A stretch of 64,000 nt of DNA. It comes from JBPOFY01 sp051252415 (GTDB taxonomy: Bacteria; Verrucomicrobiota; Verrucomicrobiia; Opitutales; Coraliomargaritaceae). The translations under genes and the position numbers were made by a program. The notes beneath the pieces are model-generated. The model did no database searches. It saw nothing but the letters and a program-made list of their open reading frames with translations, and was not told the origin of the DNA. The stretch is from the NCBI GenBank assembly GCA_051252415.1, contig JBPOGA010000004.1:183017-247016 (forward strand), in the 5' to 3' direction. Shown here in pieces: positions 38,501 through 46,679 of the stretch (within the stretch, counting starts at the first letter, position 1; each line of letters starts with the position of its first letter).

Positions 38501-38868
38501 ACGCGGCTAACGATTTTGACTTCGACTTTGACGGACTGCCGAATCTCGTAGAATTCCTGCTAGGTTTGGATCCGACGGTTTACGATTCCGATGGGGTAGT
38601 CACTTCAGAAGTGTCTGACGTTGGTGGTATGGACTACCTCACCTTGACCTTTGACCGCGACTCAACAGCGACTGGTGTTACGGCGTCTGTCCGTGCGACT
38701 TCAGACTTAGCGCTCGATCTCTCCAGCTGGGATAGCATTGATCCCGATGGCGCGAATCAAGTCAGCACTGGAACAGTCGGGAACATCGAGACGCTCACCG
38801 TGCGCGACAATGTCCCAACCAGCGGAGCGACGAAACGTTTCATGCTTCTCGAGGTAACCGAGCCCTAA
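35551..38868 (+). CDS. Secreted PL6-family lyase (alginate lyase / chondroitinase B type) with Ig-like domains
   Basis: The ATG at 35551 starts a signal peptide (ILFAILALLSPTLWG); a GTG at 35509 was rejected. Residues ~20-540 form a right-handed beta-helix of polysaccharide lyase family 6. The catalytic pair is visible: Lys259 in VISSKSRNN and Arg280 in LVLRHGDDN, 21 residues apart, the spacing I recall for chondroitinase B (K250/R271) and AlyGC (K220/R241). Two Ig-like domains follow (~534-622 and ~624-710), then a jelly-roll-like domain (~712-962), then a C-terminal module (~964-1105) ending RFMLLEVTEP. It cleaves alginate (or less likely dermatan/chondroitin sulfate) by beta-elimination outside the cell. 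It is followed after 94 bp by a second PL6 gene. Confidence 0.88.
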   Translation: MKTSIYRILFAILALLSPTLWGTTYNITNAAGFSSLPSTLNGGDIVTIQDGTYNDINKTITANGTALNPVQIYAVNPGNVYFSGEIRFTLKGSGMVISGLAFDGDVVAGQPQYPSGLFRFDSDSSDITLRDCLIRNFDVPVTLPFDPETAPISYFIQINGYRHTIEYCSFIGKAAKDPILNIIPTEGIETKDIPRQHVIRHCYFADRVNIGDNGYEAIRIGESQYQMYDMSTVVEYCLFDKAIYGPNISNYEPEVISSKSRNNVYRYNTFRENKGGLVLRHGDDNVIDGNFFFGIPKPASPVTPPEGEIEIERMGAGIRIIGLRHVIRNNYFEGIHGTGLRAAICLMKGSGEFSDDSTSNGYESPGTARFFHNTIIDCEQPFALGATTSSSGTNAPQNVEIRNNAVQSIAGNGDVIDFNSDNGWSISQISFSDNQAYHADGTYGTVPASGFTTGTPVNLALDVGLGYQIPQAGSPLINAATATTPATYFDIRSKLRTGPPNDVGSYDTETTGTSYGKPLVKADVGPAYDGRTDTNRVPTINEHPISATVFEGDTLVLSVTAESPQALSYQWYLDEVAISGATGTMLDLSPVAPADAGSYSVAVTNATGRALSFAATLAVDPAAPVITSQPVSVLAGIGDNATFTVSVNGIAPFSYDWMKDGTPIIPTVDSDTLSLTNVQASDAADYSVKITNAHGNVTSQDAALVVSVDTIIINDNFSDEDRTKTGSDDADWWSSNSTSGNSVEIDATGLGLISGTSGRGIHGTFAPQTLVVGEKLTVTYNFTTPATVGTNKGGSFKVALMDFNNAGLAADLSSSSGGVNSLYTNLPGYMADFDIATGTENISIYKHDTPNTIGRFLGTSAEWTSINSSAENGYTITPNTDYTGVLSVSRTGADTLKIVSSLSVSGGALLDSHTETDSSGIANNFGMLGFWVNSNTFGSSSSSGNSDNGITFTSVTIVRGAGDSTSPLEDWRFTHFGINEGTGNAANDFDFDFDGLPNLVEFLLGLDPTVYDSDGVVTSEVSDVGGMDYLTLTFDRDSTATGVTASVRATSDLALDLSSWDSIDPDGANQVSTGTVGNIETLTVRDNVPTSGATKRFMLLEVTEP

Positions 38869-38962
38869 TCCGACGCATTCGTTTTACCGCGACTGATTAT
38901 ATTGGAAGCTGTTTCTAATTTTTGATTTCAATCTCTTTTCTCGAATATTCCCTTCAAACCCT

Positions 38963-41900
38963 ATGGAAAGTAAATCCCTACGGCTCATACTGAGCGCGGC
39001 GTTTCTCGTCGTGTCATCCAGTGTGACTTCTACGCTAAACGCAGTTACGCATAACGTCTCGAATGCGGCACAGTTTAATGCGCTTCCAACACTAAATGCG
39101 GGGGATATTGTTCTACTAGCAGATGGTAATTACGGTGAGCTTGACAAGACTTTGTCCAGTTCGATCACAGACGATGCGATTGCACAGTCCAACCCAGTTA
39201 TTGTGATGGCGACAACTGCTGGCGGAGTCGATGTGACTGCGCCTTCGAGGATCACCTTGGATGGGCGTGGAATTATCCTCGCAGGTTTAGATTTTGTCGC
39301 TGGGAGTGGCATGATCGACAACGGAACGACCTCTCCAGCAGCGCTGATCACGATGGCAACAGATTCACGCTACATGACACTTACGAATGTTCGTTTCCTC
39401 AATTGTATATCGGGAGATGACTATGGGCATTGGATCGATGTTCGGGGATTCTATAACAAGATTGAATACTGCACCTTCGAGGGGAAAGATGAGCCAGTCC
39501 GCAATGCGACGATTGGTTTCAAGCGTGCCACATCCGAGGCAGGTATTGCAACTCCTCGTGGACACATCCTGCGTAGATGTTACTTCGGTCCAAGAGAGTG
39601 CTCAACAACGGAAAACGGCTACGAAACCATTCGAATTGGCGACAGCTCATCGCAAGCACACGACATGCAAGTCGTGATCGAGGAAAATGTGTTCTACCGA
39701 GCCATTTGGCGCGCCGACACCAATAAGCCGAACGACATGGAGATCATTTCCAATAAGACCAAGGGAAACATTATTAGGAATAACACTTTCCTTGAAAGCT
39801 ATGGTCAGATTACGCTTCGCCATGGTGACGCTTGCACAGTTGAGGGTAATTTCATCTTTGGCGGCGGTTACTACGATACGGCAACGTCGATCGCTCTGAA
39901 CGCCACGAATGGGAATCAAAGTGGTATTCGTATCATTGGCCAAGATCACGTTGTGCGGAACAATTATCTAGTGAATCTAGATGGCACGAACTTCCGCGCG
40001 GCGCTCTGCCTTATGGGCGGTGAAGATCCATGGGACGATGGCGACGGCTCGGGTGGCGATAACGGCTACGAACCCGCGCACAATGCACAGATTTACAACA
40101 ACACGTTCATCGACTGTAAGGAGATGCATCTTGGGTATTTAAACGCTGGATCAACCCTGCCGACTGGTGTGCAAATCTACAATAATGCCTGGCAAGGCAA
40201 AGATAGTGGCAGCAGCAACGGTATCGTTCGCGAAGGCTCATTCACGCCGAGTGGATCAGGCGGCAATTATATTTATCATGATGACTCCGATTACGGCTGG
40301 AACGGTCTCGGTGGCACTTATAGCTCTAGCACATCACCCGATATCACTGATGATTTCGAGCAGTTCAAAATCCCCGCTTCGGGAAGTCCTCTGTTAAATG
40401 CGGCGAATGCGACATTGGTTGCAACAGATGACATTCGACAATTGGCGCGCCCGGCGAGTAACAAAGACATCGGTTGTTACGAGCGTGAAGTCGCAGGCAG
40501 CGGTGCACGGCCTCTAATGCGCGGGGAAGTTGGTCCTGGCTTCGATGGCGGTCCTGCGGGCACATATCCCGTTATCGGTAATACGACTCCTGTCATTGCC
40601 ACGACTACGCTCGCACTGGGCACGGTAGGTGCCGCTTATATAGACAACCTCGTAACTTCAGGCGGTGATGCTCCTTTCGTTTGGTCACTTACTGCGGGCT
40701 CGCTTCCTGCAGGCATTTCGCTTGCGACAGATGGCACACTTTCTGGCACACCAACTGTGGTCGGAGTCAGCACCTTCACAGTAAAAGTTGTCGATGATGA
40801 TAGTGAAGAAGACAGTAAAGAACTGACGCTAACGATCGACCCTGTAAGCGTCGACCCTGCGAAGTTTGTGATCGGGAATTCAGATGTCATTGCTAGCGCA
40901 GATGATGGTAATGTTCCTAGCAACACACTTGATGGGAACCCGAACACCCGTTGGGCCGCACAGGGGGATGGCCAGTGGATCCGTTACGACCTCGGTGAAG
41001 TAAAGAATGTGCACTACCTGAAAATCTCCTTCTACAAAGGGAACGAACGCACGACGAATTTTGACATTGAAGTTTCCAATAACGATTCTACCTGGACACC
41101 ACTGTCAAGCGGCGTAGATAGCTCAGGCACGACTACTGAACTGGAGACGTTTGATATTCCCAACACACAAGCACGCTATGTGCGTATCGTTGGTCATGGC
41201 AATTCTTCCCCGAGTCTCTGGAATAGTCTCACTAGAGTGGAAATATGGGGCACAGTCGTGGTGGCTGTGCCAGAAGTTCCGACAGGCCTCGCGGCAACTC
41301 CTAGCGATGGCGAAGTGTCCTTGAGCTGGAGTGCGGCTAGCGGTGCGACGAGTTATAATGTCAAACGCTCCGAGACCGACGGCAGTGGATATAGCACGAT
41401 CGCGAGTGAAGCGAGCAATGGCTATGTCGACAGTGCAGTGACGAATGACACGACTTACTATTACGTAATATCCGCAGTCAATGGATCTGGTGAGAGTGCT
41501 GATTCCACTCAAGCGAGCGCGACTCCAATCGCACCTCCAGCAATTCCGACCGGCCTCGCGGCGACTCCTAGCGATGGCGAAGTATCCTTGAACTGGAGTG
41601 CGGCTAGCGGCGCGACGAGTTATAAGGTCAAACGCTCTGAGACCGATGGCAGTGGATATAGCACGATCGCGAGTGAAGCGAGCAATGGCTATGTCGACAG
41701 TGCAGTGACGAATGACACGACTTACTATTACGTAATATCCGCAGTCAATGGATCTGGTGAGAGTGCTGATTCCACTCAAGCGAGCGCGACTCCAATCGCA
41801 CCTCCAGCAATCCCGACCGGCCTCGCGGCGACTCCAAGCGATGGCGAAGTATCTTTGAGCTGGAGTGCGGCTAGCGGCGCGACGAGTTATAATGTCAAAC

Positions 41901-42574
41901 GCTCCGAGACCGATGGCAGTGGATATAGCACGATCGCGAGTGAAGCGAGCAATGGCTATGTCGACAGTGCAGTGACAAATGACACGACTTACTATTACGT
42001 AATATCCGCAGTCAATGGATCTGGTGAGAGTGCCGATTCTACTCAAGCGAGCGCGACCCCAATCGCACCTCCATCAATCCCGACCGGCCTCGCGGCGACT
42101 CCAAGCGATGGCGAAGTATCTTTGAGCTGGAATGCGGTTAGCGGTGCGACGAGTTATAAGGTCAAACGCTCCGAGACCGACGGCAGTGGATATAGCACGA
42201 TCGCGAGTGAAGCGAGCAATGGCTATGTCGACAGTGCAGTGACAAATGGCACGGTTTACTATTACGTGGTATCTGCCGAAAACGGATCAGGCGAAAGTGC
42301 TGATTCCGCACAAGTCAGTGCGAAACCATTTGCACCGATCGCGCCCGAGGAACTTGTCGGGCCTGCTATTAGTTTTGCTGGCGACGATATCGACATAACC
42401 TTTCAATCTGTAGTGGGCCGCGTTTATCAACTTCAGAAGACTGATGCACTTGATCCAACAGACTGGATGAATATCGGCGATGAGGTGATAGGCACAGGCG
42501 CGGAAATGGTGCTACAGGACGCTACGGCGGCACTGATCCTTAAACGGTTCTACCGACTGGTCGTGCAGCCTTAA
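38963..42574 (+). CDS. Secreted PL6-family lyase with Ig, F5/8C and four FN3 domains
   Basis: 1203 residues. Signal peptide LILSAAFLVVSSSVTSTLNA. The PL6 beta-helix spans ~30-530, with catalytic Lys265 (IISNKTKGN) and Arg286 (ITLRHGDAC), again 21 apart. A putative Ig domain (~537-628), an F5/8-type C carbohydrate-binding domain (~632-765) and four nearly identical FN3 domains (~771-1126) follow, then the short C-terminal module ending KRFYRLVVQP. The catalytic domain is only moderately similar to that of the upstream PL6 protein, so the pair may split the work (for example poly-G versus poly-MG blocks, or endo versus exo). Both are likely co-expressed. Confidence 0.9.
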   Translation: MESKSLRLILSAAFLVVSSSVTSTLNAVTHNVSNAAQFNALPTLNAGDIVLLADGNYGELDKTLSSSITDDAIAQSNPVIVMATTAGGVDVTAPSRITLDGRGIILAGLDFVAGSGMIDNGTTSPAALITMATDSRYMTLTNVRFLNCISGDDYGHWIDVRGFYNKIEYCTFEGKDEPVRNATIGFKRATSEAGIATPRGHILRRCYFGPRECSTTENGYETIRIGDSSSQAHDMQVVIEENVFYRAIWRADTNKPNDMEIISNKTKGNIIRNNTFLESYGQITLRHGDACTVEGNFIFGGGYYDTATSIALNATNGNQSGIRIIGQDHVVRNNYLVNLDGTNFRAALCLMGGEDPWDDGDGSGGDNGYEPAHNAQIYNNTFIDCKEMHLGYLNAGSTLPTGVQIYNNAWQGKDSGSSNGIVREGSFTPSGSGGNYIYHDDSDYGWNGLGGTYSSSTSPDITDDFEQFKIPASGSPLLNAANATLVATDDIRQLARPASNKDIGCYEREVAGSGARPLMRGEVGPGFDGGPAGTYPVIGNTTPVIATTTLALGTVGAAYIDNLVTSGGDAPFVWSLTAGSLPAGISLATDGTLSGTPTVVGVSTFTVKVVDDDSEEDSKELTLTIDPVSVDPAKFVIGNSDVIASADDGNVPSNTLDGNPNTRWAAQGDGQWIRYDLGEVKNVHYLKISFYKGNERTTNFDIEVSNNDSTWTPLSSGVDSSGTTTELETFDIPNTQARYVRIVGHGNSSPSLWNSLTRVEIWGTVVVAVPEVPTGLAATPSDGEVSLSWSAASGATSYNVKRSETDGSGYSTIASEASNGYVDSAVTNDTTYYYVISAVNGSGESADSTQASATPIAPPAIPTGLAATPSDGEVSLNWSAASGATSYKVKRSETDGSGYSTIASEASNGYVDSAVTNDTTYYYVISAVNGSGESADSTQASATPIAPPAIPTGLAATPSDGEVSLSWSAASGATSYNVKRSETDGSGYSTIASEASNGYVDSAVTNDTTYYYVISAVNGSGESADSTQASATPIAPPSIPTGLAATPSDGEVSLSWNAVSGATSYKVKRSETDGSGYSTIASEASNGYVDSAVTNGTVYYYVVSAENGSGESADSAQVSAKPFAPIAPEELVGPAISFAGDDIDITFQSVVGRVYQLQKTDALDPTDWMNIGDEVIGTGAEMVLQDATAALILKRFYRLVVQP
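41274..42341 (+). repeat. Four 267-bp tandem repeats encoding FN3 domains
   Basis: The units start at 41274, 41541, 41808 and 42075, exactly 267 bp (89 codons) apart. Units 1-3 are nearly identical at DNA level, including third codon positions, and unit 4 diverges toward its end. This points to recent amplification or gene conversion. Confidence 0.95.
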
Positions 42575-42984
42575 TTATCGTCAATGGGTAAACTCGGTCA
42601 GTATAAAATTATCGATGAGCTTTAATCCTAGATTCGGGAATTAGCGCATTCTGCATAAAATAAGACTCGACCATTGTAGCCACGGCACCTGCGTTCGGCA
42701 TAGCCGTAGGCGACGACGGATCTGAGCCGTGTTCACTTCTGACTCTCGAAAGCCAACGAACGCCTCACAGAGTGAGGCGGCTACATCGAAAGAAGTCAGT
42801 TTAAACGCAAAATGCTCAAGAAGTCAGGAGCTAGGAGTTAGCATTTCTGGGCCAGAGACTTATGGAATGCAGAGGGTTCGCCAAATTGGCGAATCTCTAT
42901 TATATTGTAAACAATTGATGATCTGGGACTAACTCCTGACTACTAGCTTCTAACTGCTCTTTTTAGGTTTAGCGGGCCGAACGA
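42575..42984. other. 410-bp intergenic region with repeats
   Basis: It lies between the convergent PL6 and aldo/keto reductase genes. It holds the GTAG-headed element at 42676-42784, a hairpin TTCGCCAA/TTGGCGAA near 42870-42888, and an inverted pair of TAG-rich tracts (AGTCAGGAG..AGGAGTTAG at ~42821 and CTAACTCCTGACT at ~42930). No gene is seen; a 67-codon frame across the repeats is not credible. Confidence 0.5.
42676..42784. repeat. REP/BIME-like element with GTAG...CTAC ends
   Basis: It starts GTAGCC and ends GGCTAC. The right arm read on the minus strand is GTAGCC followed by the hairpin GCCTCAC-TCT-GTGAGGC. The left part has the complementary pair CACGGC...GCCGTG. It matches the general architecture of the other GTAG elements but not their sequence. 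Confidence 0.6.
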
Positions 42985-43971
42985 TTACTTGCCATCATAC
43001 CAGAAAGCGCGGCGCCAATTGTAATTGCGAAGCTTCATCATGACTTCCTCAGGGAGATTCGAGAGGTCAGAAACTGCTGCATTTTGCAGTGCTTGTTCGC
43101 TGGTGCGGATCCCCGGGATAACTGTGGAAACGGCAGGGTGGTCGAGGACAAATCTGAGTGCAGTCTGCGCCATTGTGAGGTCGAAGCCCTCGATGCCTTC
43201 AAGCTCTTCACGTATTGTCTCGACGCGTGCGGTGGCGCGACCGATTCGGTCACCTGCAAAATAGTTTTGCCGGAAATCGCCATCAGGGAATTTGCTGTCT
43301 GCATTGTATTTCCCAGTTAAAACACCTTCGTCGAAAGCTACACGGACGATGACTGCAGTGCCCGTTTCTTGAGCGACAGGTAAGAGCTCGGCGGCGGGTT
43401 CTTGTTCAAAGATATTGTAGATGACTTGCACACTGTCTATCAAGTCGCGCCGCATGAGATCAACGACACAGTTTTGATCATGTTCTGGGGTAGAAATCCC
43501 AATTGAGCGAATCTTACCTTCTTGCTTCAGTGTTTGTAAGATTTCGAGCGCCTCTGGATTTTGATTCCATGCCCGCGTCCAAGTATGCAGCTGTAAGAGG
43601 TCGATGGTTTCGACTCCTAGGCAGCGTAAACGTTCTTCAATATTTTCCCGCAAATAGGATTCCGGGTAGCGTGCGCTTACCTCGCAATACGGGCTTGGGG
43701 GCCAGCCTCCGGCACCAGTCACTGGAGTCTTTGTTGCGACGAAAACTTCTTCGGATCGTTCTTTTAAAACTTTGCCAATTAAACGCTCACTATGGCCATT
43801 TCCATAGCCAGCTGCAGTATCAATGAAGTTTACTCCAGCATCCAGTGCGGTGTGGAGCGCCTTTACGGAATCTCCATCGTCTTGTGCGCCCCAGCTTCCG
43901 CCAATCGCCCATGCGCCAAATCCAATTTCCGATGCCTCAAACCCAGTTGATCCTAATTTCCGATAATTCAT
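42985..43971 (-). CDS. Aldo/keto reductase
   Basis: 328 residues. The catalytic tetrad of the aldo/keto reductase family is present: Asp51 and Tyr56 (FIDTAAGYGNG), Lys81 (VATKTP) and His129 (LLQLHTW). The LGFGAWAIGGSWG-like N-terminus (IGFGAWAIGGSWG) and the NADP-binding end (VIPGIRTSEQALQNA) fit the YajO/Tas-like branch. It is a cytosolic NADPH-dependent reductase of aldehydes or sugars; the natural substrate is unknown. The serine protease gene ends 53 bp upstream on the same strand, so co-transcription is possible. Confidence 0.9.
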   Translation of the reverse strand: MNYRKLGSTGFEASEIGFGAWAIGGSWGAQDDGDSVKALHTALDAGVNFIDTAAGYGNGHSERLIGKVLKERSEEVFVATKTPVTGAGGWPPSPYCEVSARYPESYLRENIEERLRCLGVETIDLLQLHTWTRAWNQNPEALEILQTLKQEGKIRSIGISTPEHDQNCVVDLMRRDLIDSVQVIYNIFEQEPAAELLPVAQETGTAVIVRVAFDEGVLTGKYNADSKFPDGDFRQNYFAGDRIGRATARVETIREELEGIEGFDLTMAQTALRFVLDHPAVSTVIPGIRTSEQALQNAAVSDLSNLPEEVMMKLRNYNWRRAFWYDGK

Positions 43972-44024
43972 GGCCTAAGCAGGCATCAGAGACCATTTGA
44001 AGTCAAGCTGTTGAGAGCAGACGA

Positions 44025-45248
44025 TTAGAGGCGAGATTCTGTAAACCGATCAATGTTCTTTTGAATCGTATTTCGATATCCCCTGATGTTATCAAATTGC
44101 TCACGATAATACCCTAACTTGATCGCGCGATCTGTGTTTGAAATGTCATTCTGAACCTCACTCATCATTCCATTTAAGAAGCGCTTTAGCATTTGAGCGT
44201 TATGTGCAGATGCAGTTCCGCGATCCCAATTAAAGTCACTGCTAATGTCACGATATAGATGACCTAAGGATTCATGATCTTTGTAGGATGTTAGTAGCTT
44301 GGATTCATAGGTCAGTGTGTAGCTAATATTCCACATCGCTATAGTGCGTTCCTCAAATCGTTGATAGACCTCACTTTGATTAAATAATTCATCTATGCTT
44401 ACTTGCTCCCAAGCAATCTCGCCATCTAATCGATAACCAAAGCGACGAATTTTATCAAAGCCGCTATCTTTCGTCCATTTACTATCGGAGCTGAAGTCCT
44501 TTAGATGGGAAGCGACTGCAATGACGGTTCCTAGCTCATCATGGACGATAGGACTGCCGCTGTTACCAGGGACAAATTTTGCAGAAACCTCTAGCTCCTC
44601 GGGGCCGATGCCGCGTATTTCACCTTTCAAACGAGTGGCAACACTCGCTCCGCTTGAATTTCCCATCACCGTGATCTTTTCCCCAATCTTGACATCGTCA
44701 AAGCGTAGTGAAGGCGATAGTTTTAAGACTGGGCCATCCCATTCAACTGGAACAATTGCAATATCACGGCCTCTGCTTAAGAAAGCGACATCAGCTAGGC
44801 GAACCTCAACCCCATCGACGGTTGTGAACTCTGCACCACGAGCAGCACCTAAGACGTGAATGTTTGTAACAAAAAAGACCCGATCTTTAATCGTAGCCAT
44901 AAAGCCAGATCCAGATCCATTTTCACCGGAGACGACGACCAATGAACCAGAGGGTATAGCTAAGGAATCGGCTTGTTCGTCAGTGTTGATAGCGCTTGCG
45001 TGTTCAACAATCTCTCCAAGCGATTCCGCCAATTCTTTTTCAGCAGCCTTCAGTTCAGCCTTTAAGCGCTGCACTTTTTCTTCGAGCGTCTCGGCCGCAA
45101 CCATAGGCGTCGGTGCACTAAACGGTTCCTCCTGTTGTTTTTTCTCTCGCTCATCGATGCTCATGCCTTGGCCCATTGCGAAGAATGGACACGTGAATGC
45201 GTATAGGACGCAAAACACCAAACTATAAGATCTCAAAAAACTGCTCAT
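44025..45248 (-). CDS. Exported trypsin-like serine protease
   Basis: 407 residues. An N-terminal signal peptide (VFCVLYAFTCPFFAMG) and a coiled-coil segment rich in Glu/Lys (~52-82) precede a chymotrypsin-fold protease domain (~100-275). The catalytic triad is His131 (VTNIHVL), Asp162 (GRDIAIV) and Ser230 (VPGNSGSPI). The C-terminal ~130 residues are helical, with no PDZ domain, which separates it from DegP/HtrA. It is expected in the periplasm or at the surface; the substrate is unknown. Confidence 0.82.
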   Translation of the reverse strand: MSSFLRSYSLVFCVLYAFTCPFFAMGQGMSIDEREKKQQEEPFSAPTPMVAAETLEEKVQRLKAELKAAEKELAESLGEIVEHASAINTDEQADSLAIPSGSLVVVSGENGSGSGFMATIKDRVFFVTNIHVLGAARGAEFTTVDGVEVRLADVAFLSRGRDIAIVPVEWDGPVLKLSPSLRFDDVKIGEKITVMGNSSGASVATRLKGEIRGIGPEELEVSAKFVPGNSGSPIVHDELGTVIAVASHLKDFSSDSKWTKDSGFDKIRRFGYRLDGEIAWEQVSIDELFNQSEVYQRFEERTIAMWNISYTLTYESKLLTSYKDHESLGHLYRDISSDFNWDRGTASAHNAQMLKRFLNGMMSEVQNDISNTDRAIKLGYYREQFDNIRGYRNTIQKNIDRFTESRL

Positions 45249-45545
45249 ACTAAATCAACTAACTACCTGTCGAAATTGCAGCCGCAAGGCAGAATTTGAA
45301 AAGAGAGGATATCGGGGTGCAATTTTAAGTGCGGGGTAAAAAGAATAAGTTCCCAGATTTGGGAGCGTCGGCCTTTGTGCCGACTCCCGTGTTGTGGGCG
45401 CGACTCATAATAAATACGGACACCCATCTAGCTCTGCGAGCTACGCTGGACACTGCGGAGGTTCGCGCTCCGTCTTCATAATTGCCCCGTTCTTAATATT
45501 ACAACCCGAATGTCGCTTCTAGAAACAAACTGCTAGGAGGACTGG
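45249..45545. other. Intergenic region with repeat element
   Basis: 297 bp between the protease gene and the phosphatase gene on the same strand. It contains the repeat at 45315-45389. The adjoining stretch to ~45480 has small inverted repeats, but no gene is seen. Confidence 0.4.
45315..45389. repeat. Dispersed intergenic repeat, copy 1 (GGAG-headed hairpin with conserved leader)
   Basis: The hairpin GGGAGCGTCGGC-CTTTGT-GCCGACTCCC is preceded by a ~45-bp leader with GGTGCAATTT...GTGCGGGGTAAAAAG. Both parts recur at 50504-50577, so this is a true dispersed repeat and not a chance hairpin. Confidence 0.7.
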
Positions 45546-46361
45546 TTATTCCCCCGACCATGTCCTCAGCTTATCCTGACGTAAACGTAGTTTATTTTCG
45601 GGACTTAGTATGTGGTAACCATCAGTGAGTCCGCTTTCCCAATCTCCATAAGATGGGTTTGGTAAGACGATGCAGCGCGGGCCGAATTTTGATTGATGTG
45701 CAATAGTGGAGGCATTTCGGTCGGCGTTGCTCTTGTGCCAAGTGTTTAGTTCGGGGAAGTCATTCAAGTTGTCGCCAAGTATTAGGACAATGTCATAGCC
45801 AGCATCAGTGATGCGTTGAAAGCGTGGCTGTTTATTGGAGGTCTCTTTCTTTAAGAACATATGCGTCTCATTGACTTCAGGGAACCCGAGTTCGCGGAGG
45901 TTTTTCTGAGTTGCTTCGAAGGTGATGTGCTCGCGATTGGATACATAGAAAAGAGAGCCGCCTTGATTGATGACATAGTTTGCAAACTCAAGCGCTCCAG
46001 GTATGGCAGGTGCTTCCGCGGCCTCACACCATGCAGCCCATGTGTCTGGTTGGTAGGACGTTTGGTTGAGTAGTAGCCAGGCCGCGTAGGGACTATTATC
46101 AATCATTGTCTCATCCAGATCGACGACAACTGCCCACGGCTTTGTTTGCTTTGCTTGGTCGACCGCATCTTTGGCGGTATTGAAAGCCTGATAGCAGAGC
46201 GCTTGATATTCGCCAGCATTTTGCATCCAGAGCACCGCTTGTGTGCTTTGCTCGGACACAAGCTCGGGTGCACGCGTCGCGCATCCAGTCGTAATTTGAA
46301 TGCCGACCACTATCGCGCTGCTCATAATTAGTCGTTGTAGCGTGCGTCGAGGGGTTTTCAT
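45546..46361 (-). CDS. Acid phosphatase lipoprotein, 5'-nucleotidase e(P4)-like (HAD superfamily)
   Basis: The ATG at 46361 is chosen because it gives a lipoprotein signal (VVGIQITTGC, Cys27); a longer frame to 46400 adds 13 residues before it. The HAD class B/C acid phosphatase core is clear: VVVDLDETMIDNS (nucleophile and second Asp), VSNREH and ILGDNLNDF. QNAGEYQALCYQAFNTA is typical of the N-terminus of mature e(P4)-type enzymes. It is expected in the outer membrane or periplasm, releasing phosphate from nucleotides such as NMN or AMP. About 271 residues, close to the family norm. Confidence 0.88.
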   Translation of the reverse strand: MKTPRRTLQRLIMSSAIVVGIQITTGCATRAPELVSEQSTQAVLWMQNAGEYQALCYQAFNTAKDAVDQAKQTKPWAVVVDLDETMIDNSPYAAWLLLNQTSYQPDTWAAWCEAAEAPAIPGALEFANYVINQGGSLFYVSNREHITFEATQKNLRELGFPEVNETHMFLKKETSNKQPRFQRITDAGYDIVLILGDNLNDFPELNTWHKSNADRNASTIAHQSKFGPRCIVLPNPSYGDWESGLTDGYHILSPENKLRLRQDKLRTWSGE

Positions 46362-46473
46362 ACTAGTTACAAAGCAATGTGAATCTATCTGAGTGGTCAA
46401 ACTCAGATGGTGACCTTAGTTCAGTTGTATGCGTAGGGCTCGCGCTTGGAAGCTGTTTCAAAATTACGAAAAG

Positions 46474-46562
46474 GTAGCCTATCGGAGCGTCAGGCTCCGT
46501 CCCGACATTACGTCAGAGTCAGTTTACTGACGGTTTGATGTCCGGACGGAGCCGGACGCTCC
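46474..46562. repeat. GGAG-type BIME-like palindromic element
   Basis: The left arm is GGAGCGTCAGGCTCCGTCCCG (46484-46504) and the right arm, read on the minus strand, is GGAGCGTCCGGCTCCGTCCGG (46542-46562). An inner palindrome has arms CGTCAG...CTGACG. GTAGCC lies just outside the left arm at 46474. Two inverted, similar hairpins head to head are the layout of a bacterial interspersed mosaic element. Confidence 0.68.
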
Positions 46563-46679
46563 CATTGATTGAATTTTAAGACAATTCTCTTGCGCAACGC
46601 TTTCGTCATAAACCAAGCTGATGTATGCTAATCTGTGCTGCGCGGGCTTATGAAAATCCTGAACTAAATTCAGTACACG

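Noticed and set aside
41123..42046. A 307-codon minus-strand frame opposite the FN3 repeats
   Set aside because: It repeats with the 267-bp FN3 unit and is explained by the sense gene.
3596..42574. PEP-CTERM/exosortase sorting signal on the secreted proteins
   Set aside because: No Pro-Glu-Pro motif followed by a transmembrane helix and basic residues is present at the C-termini, and no exosortase gene is in the window.
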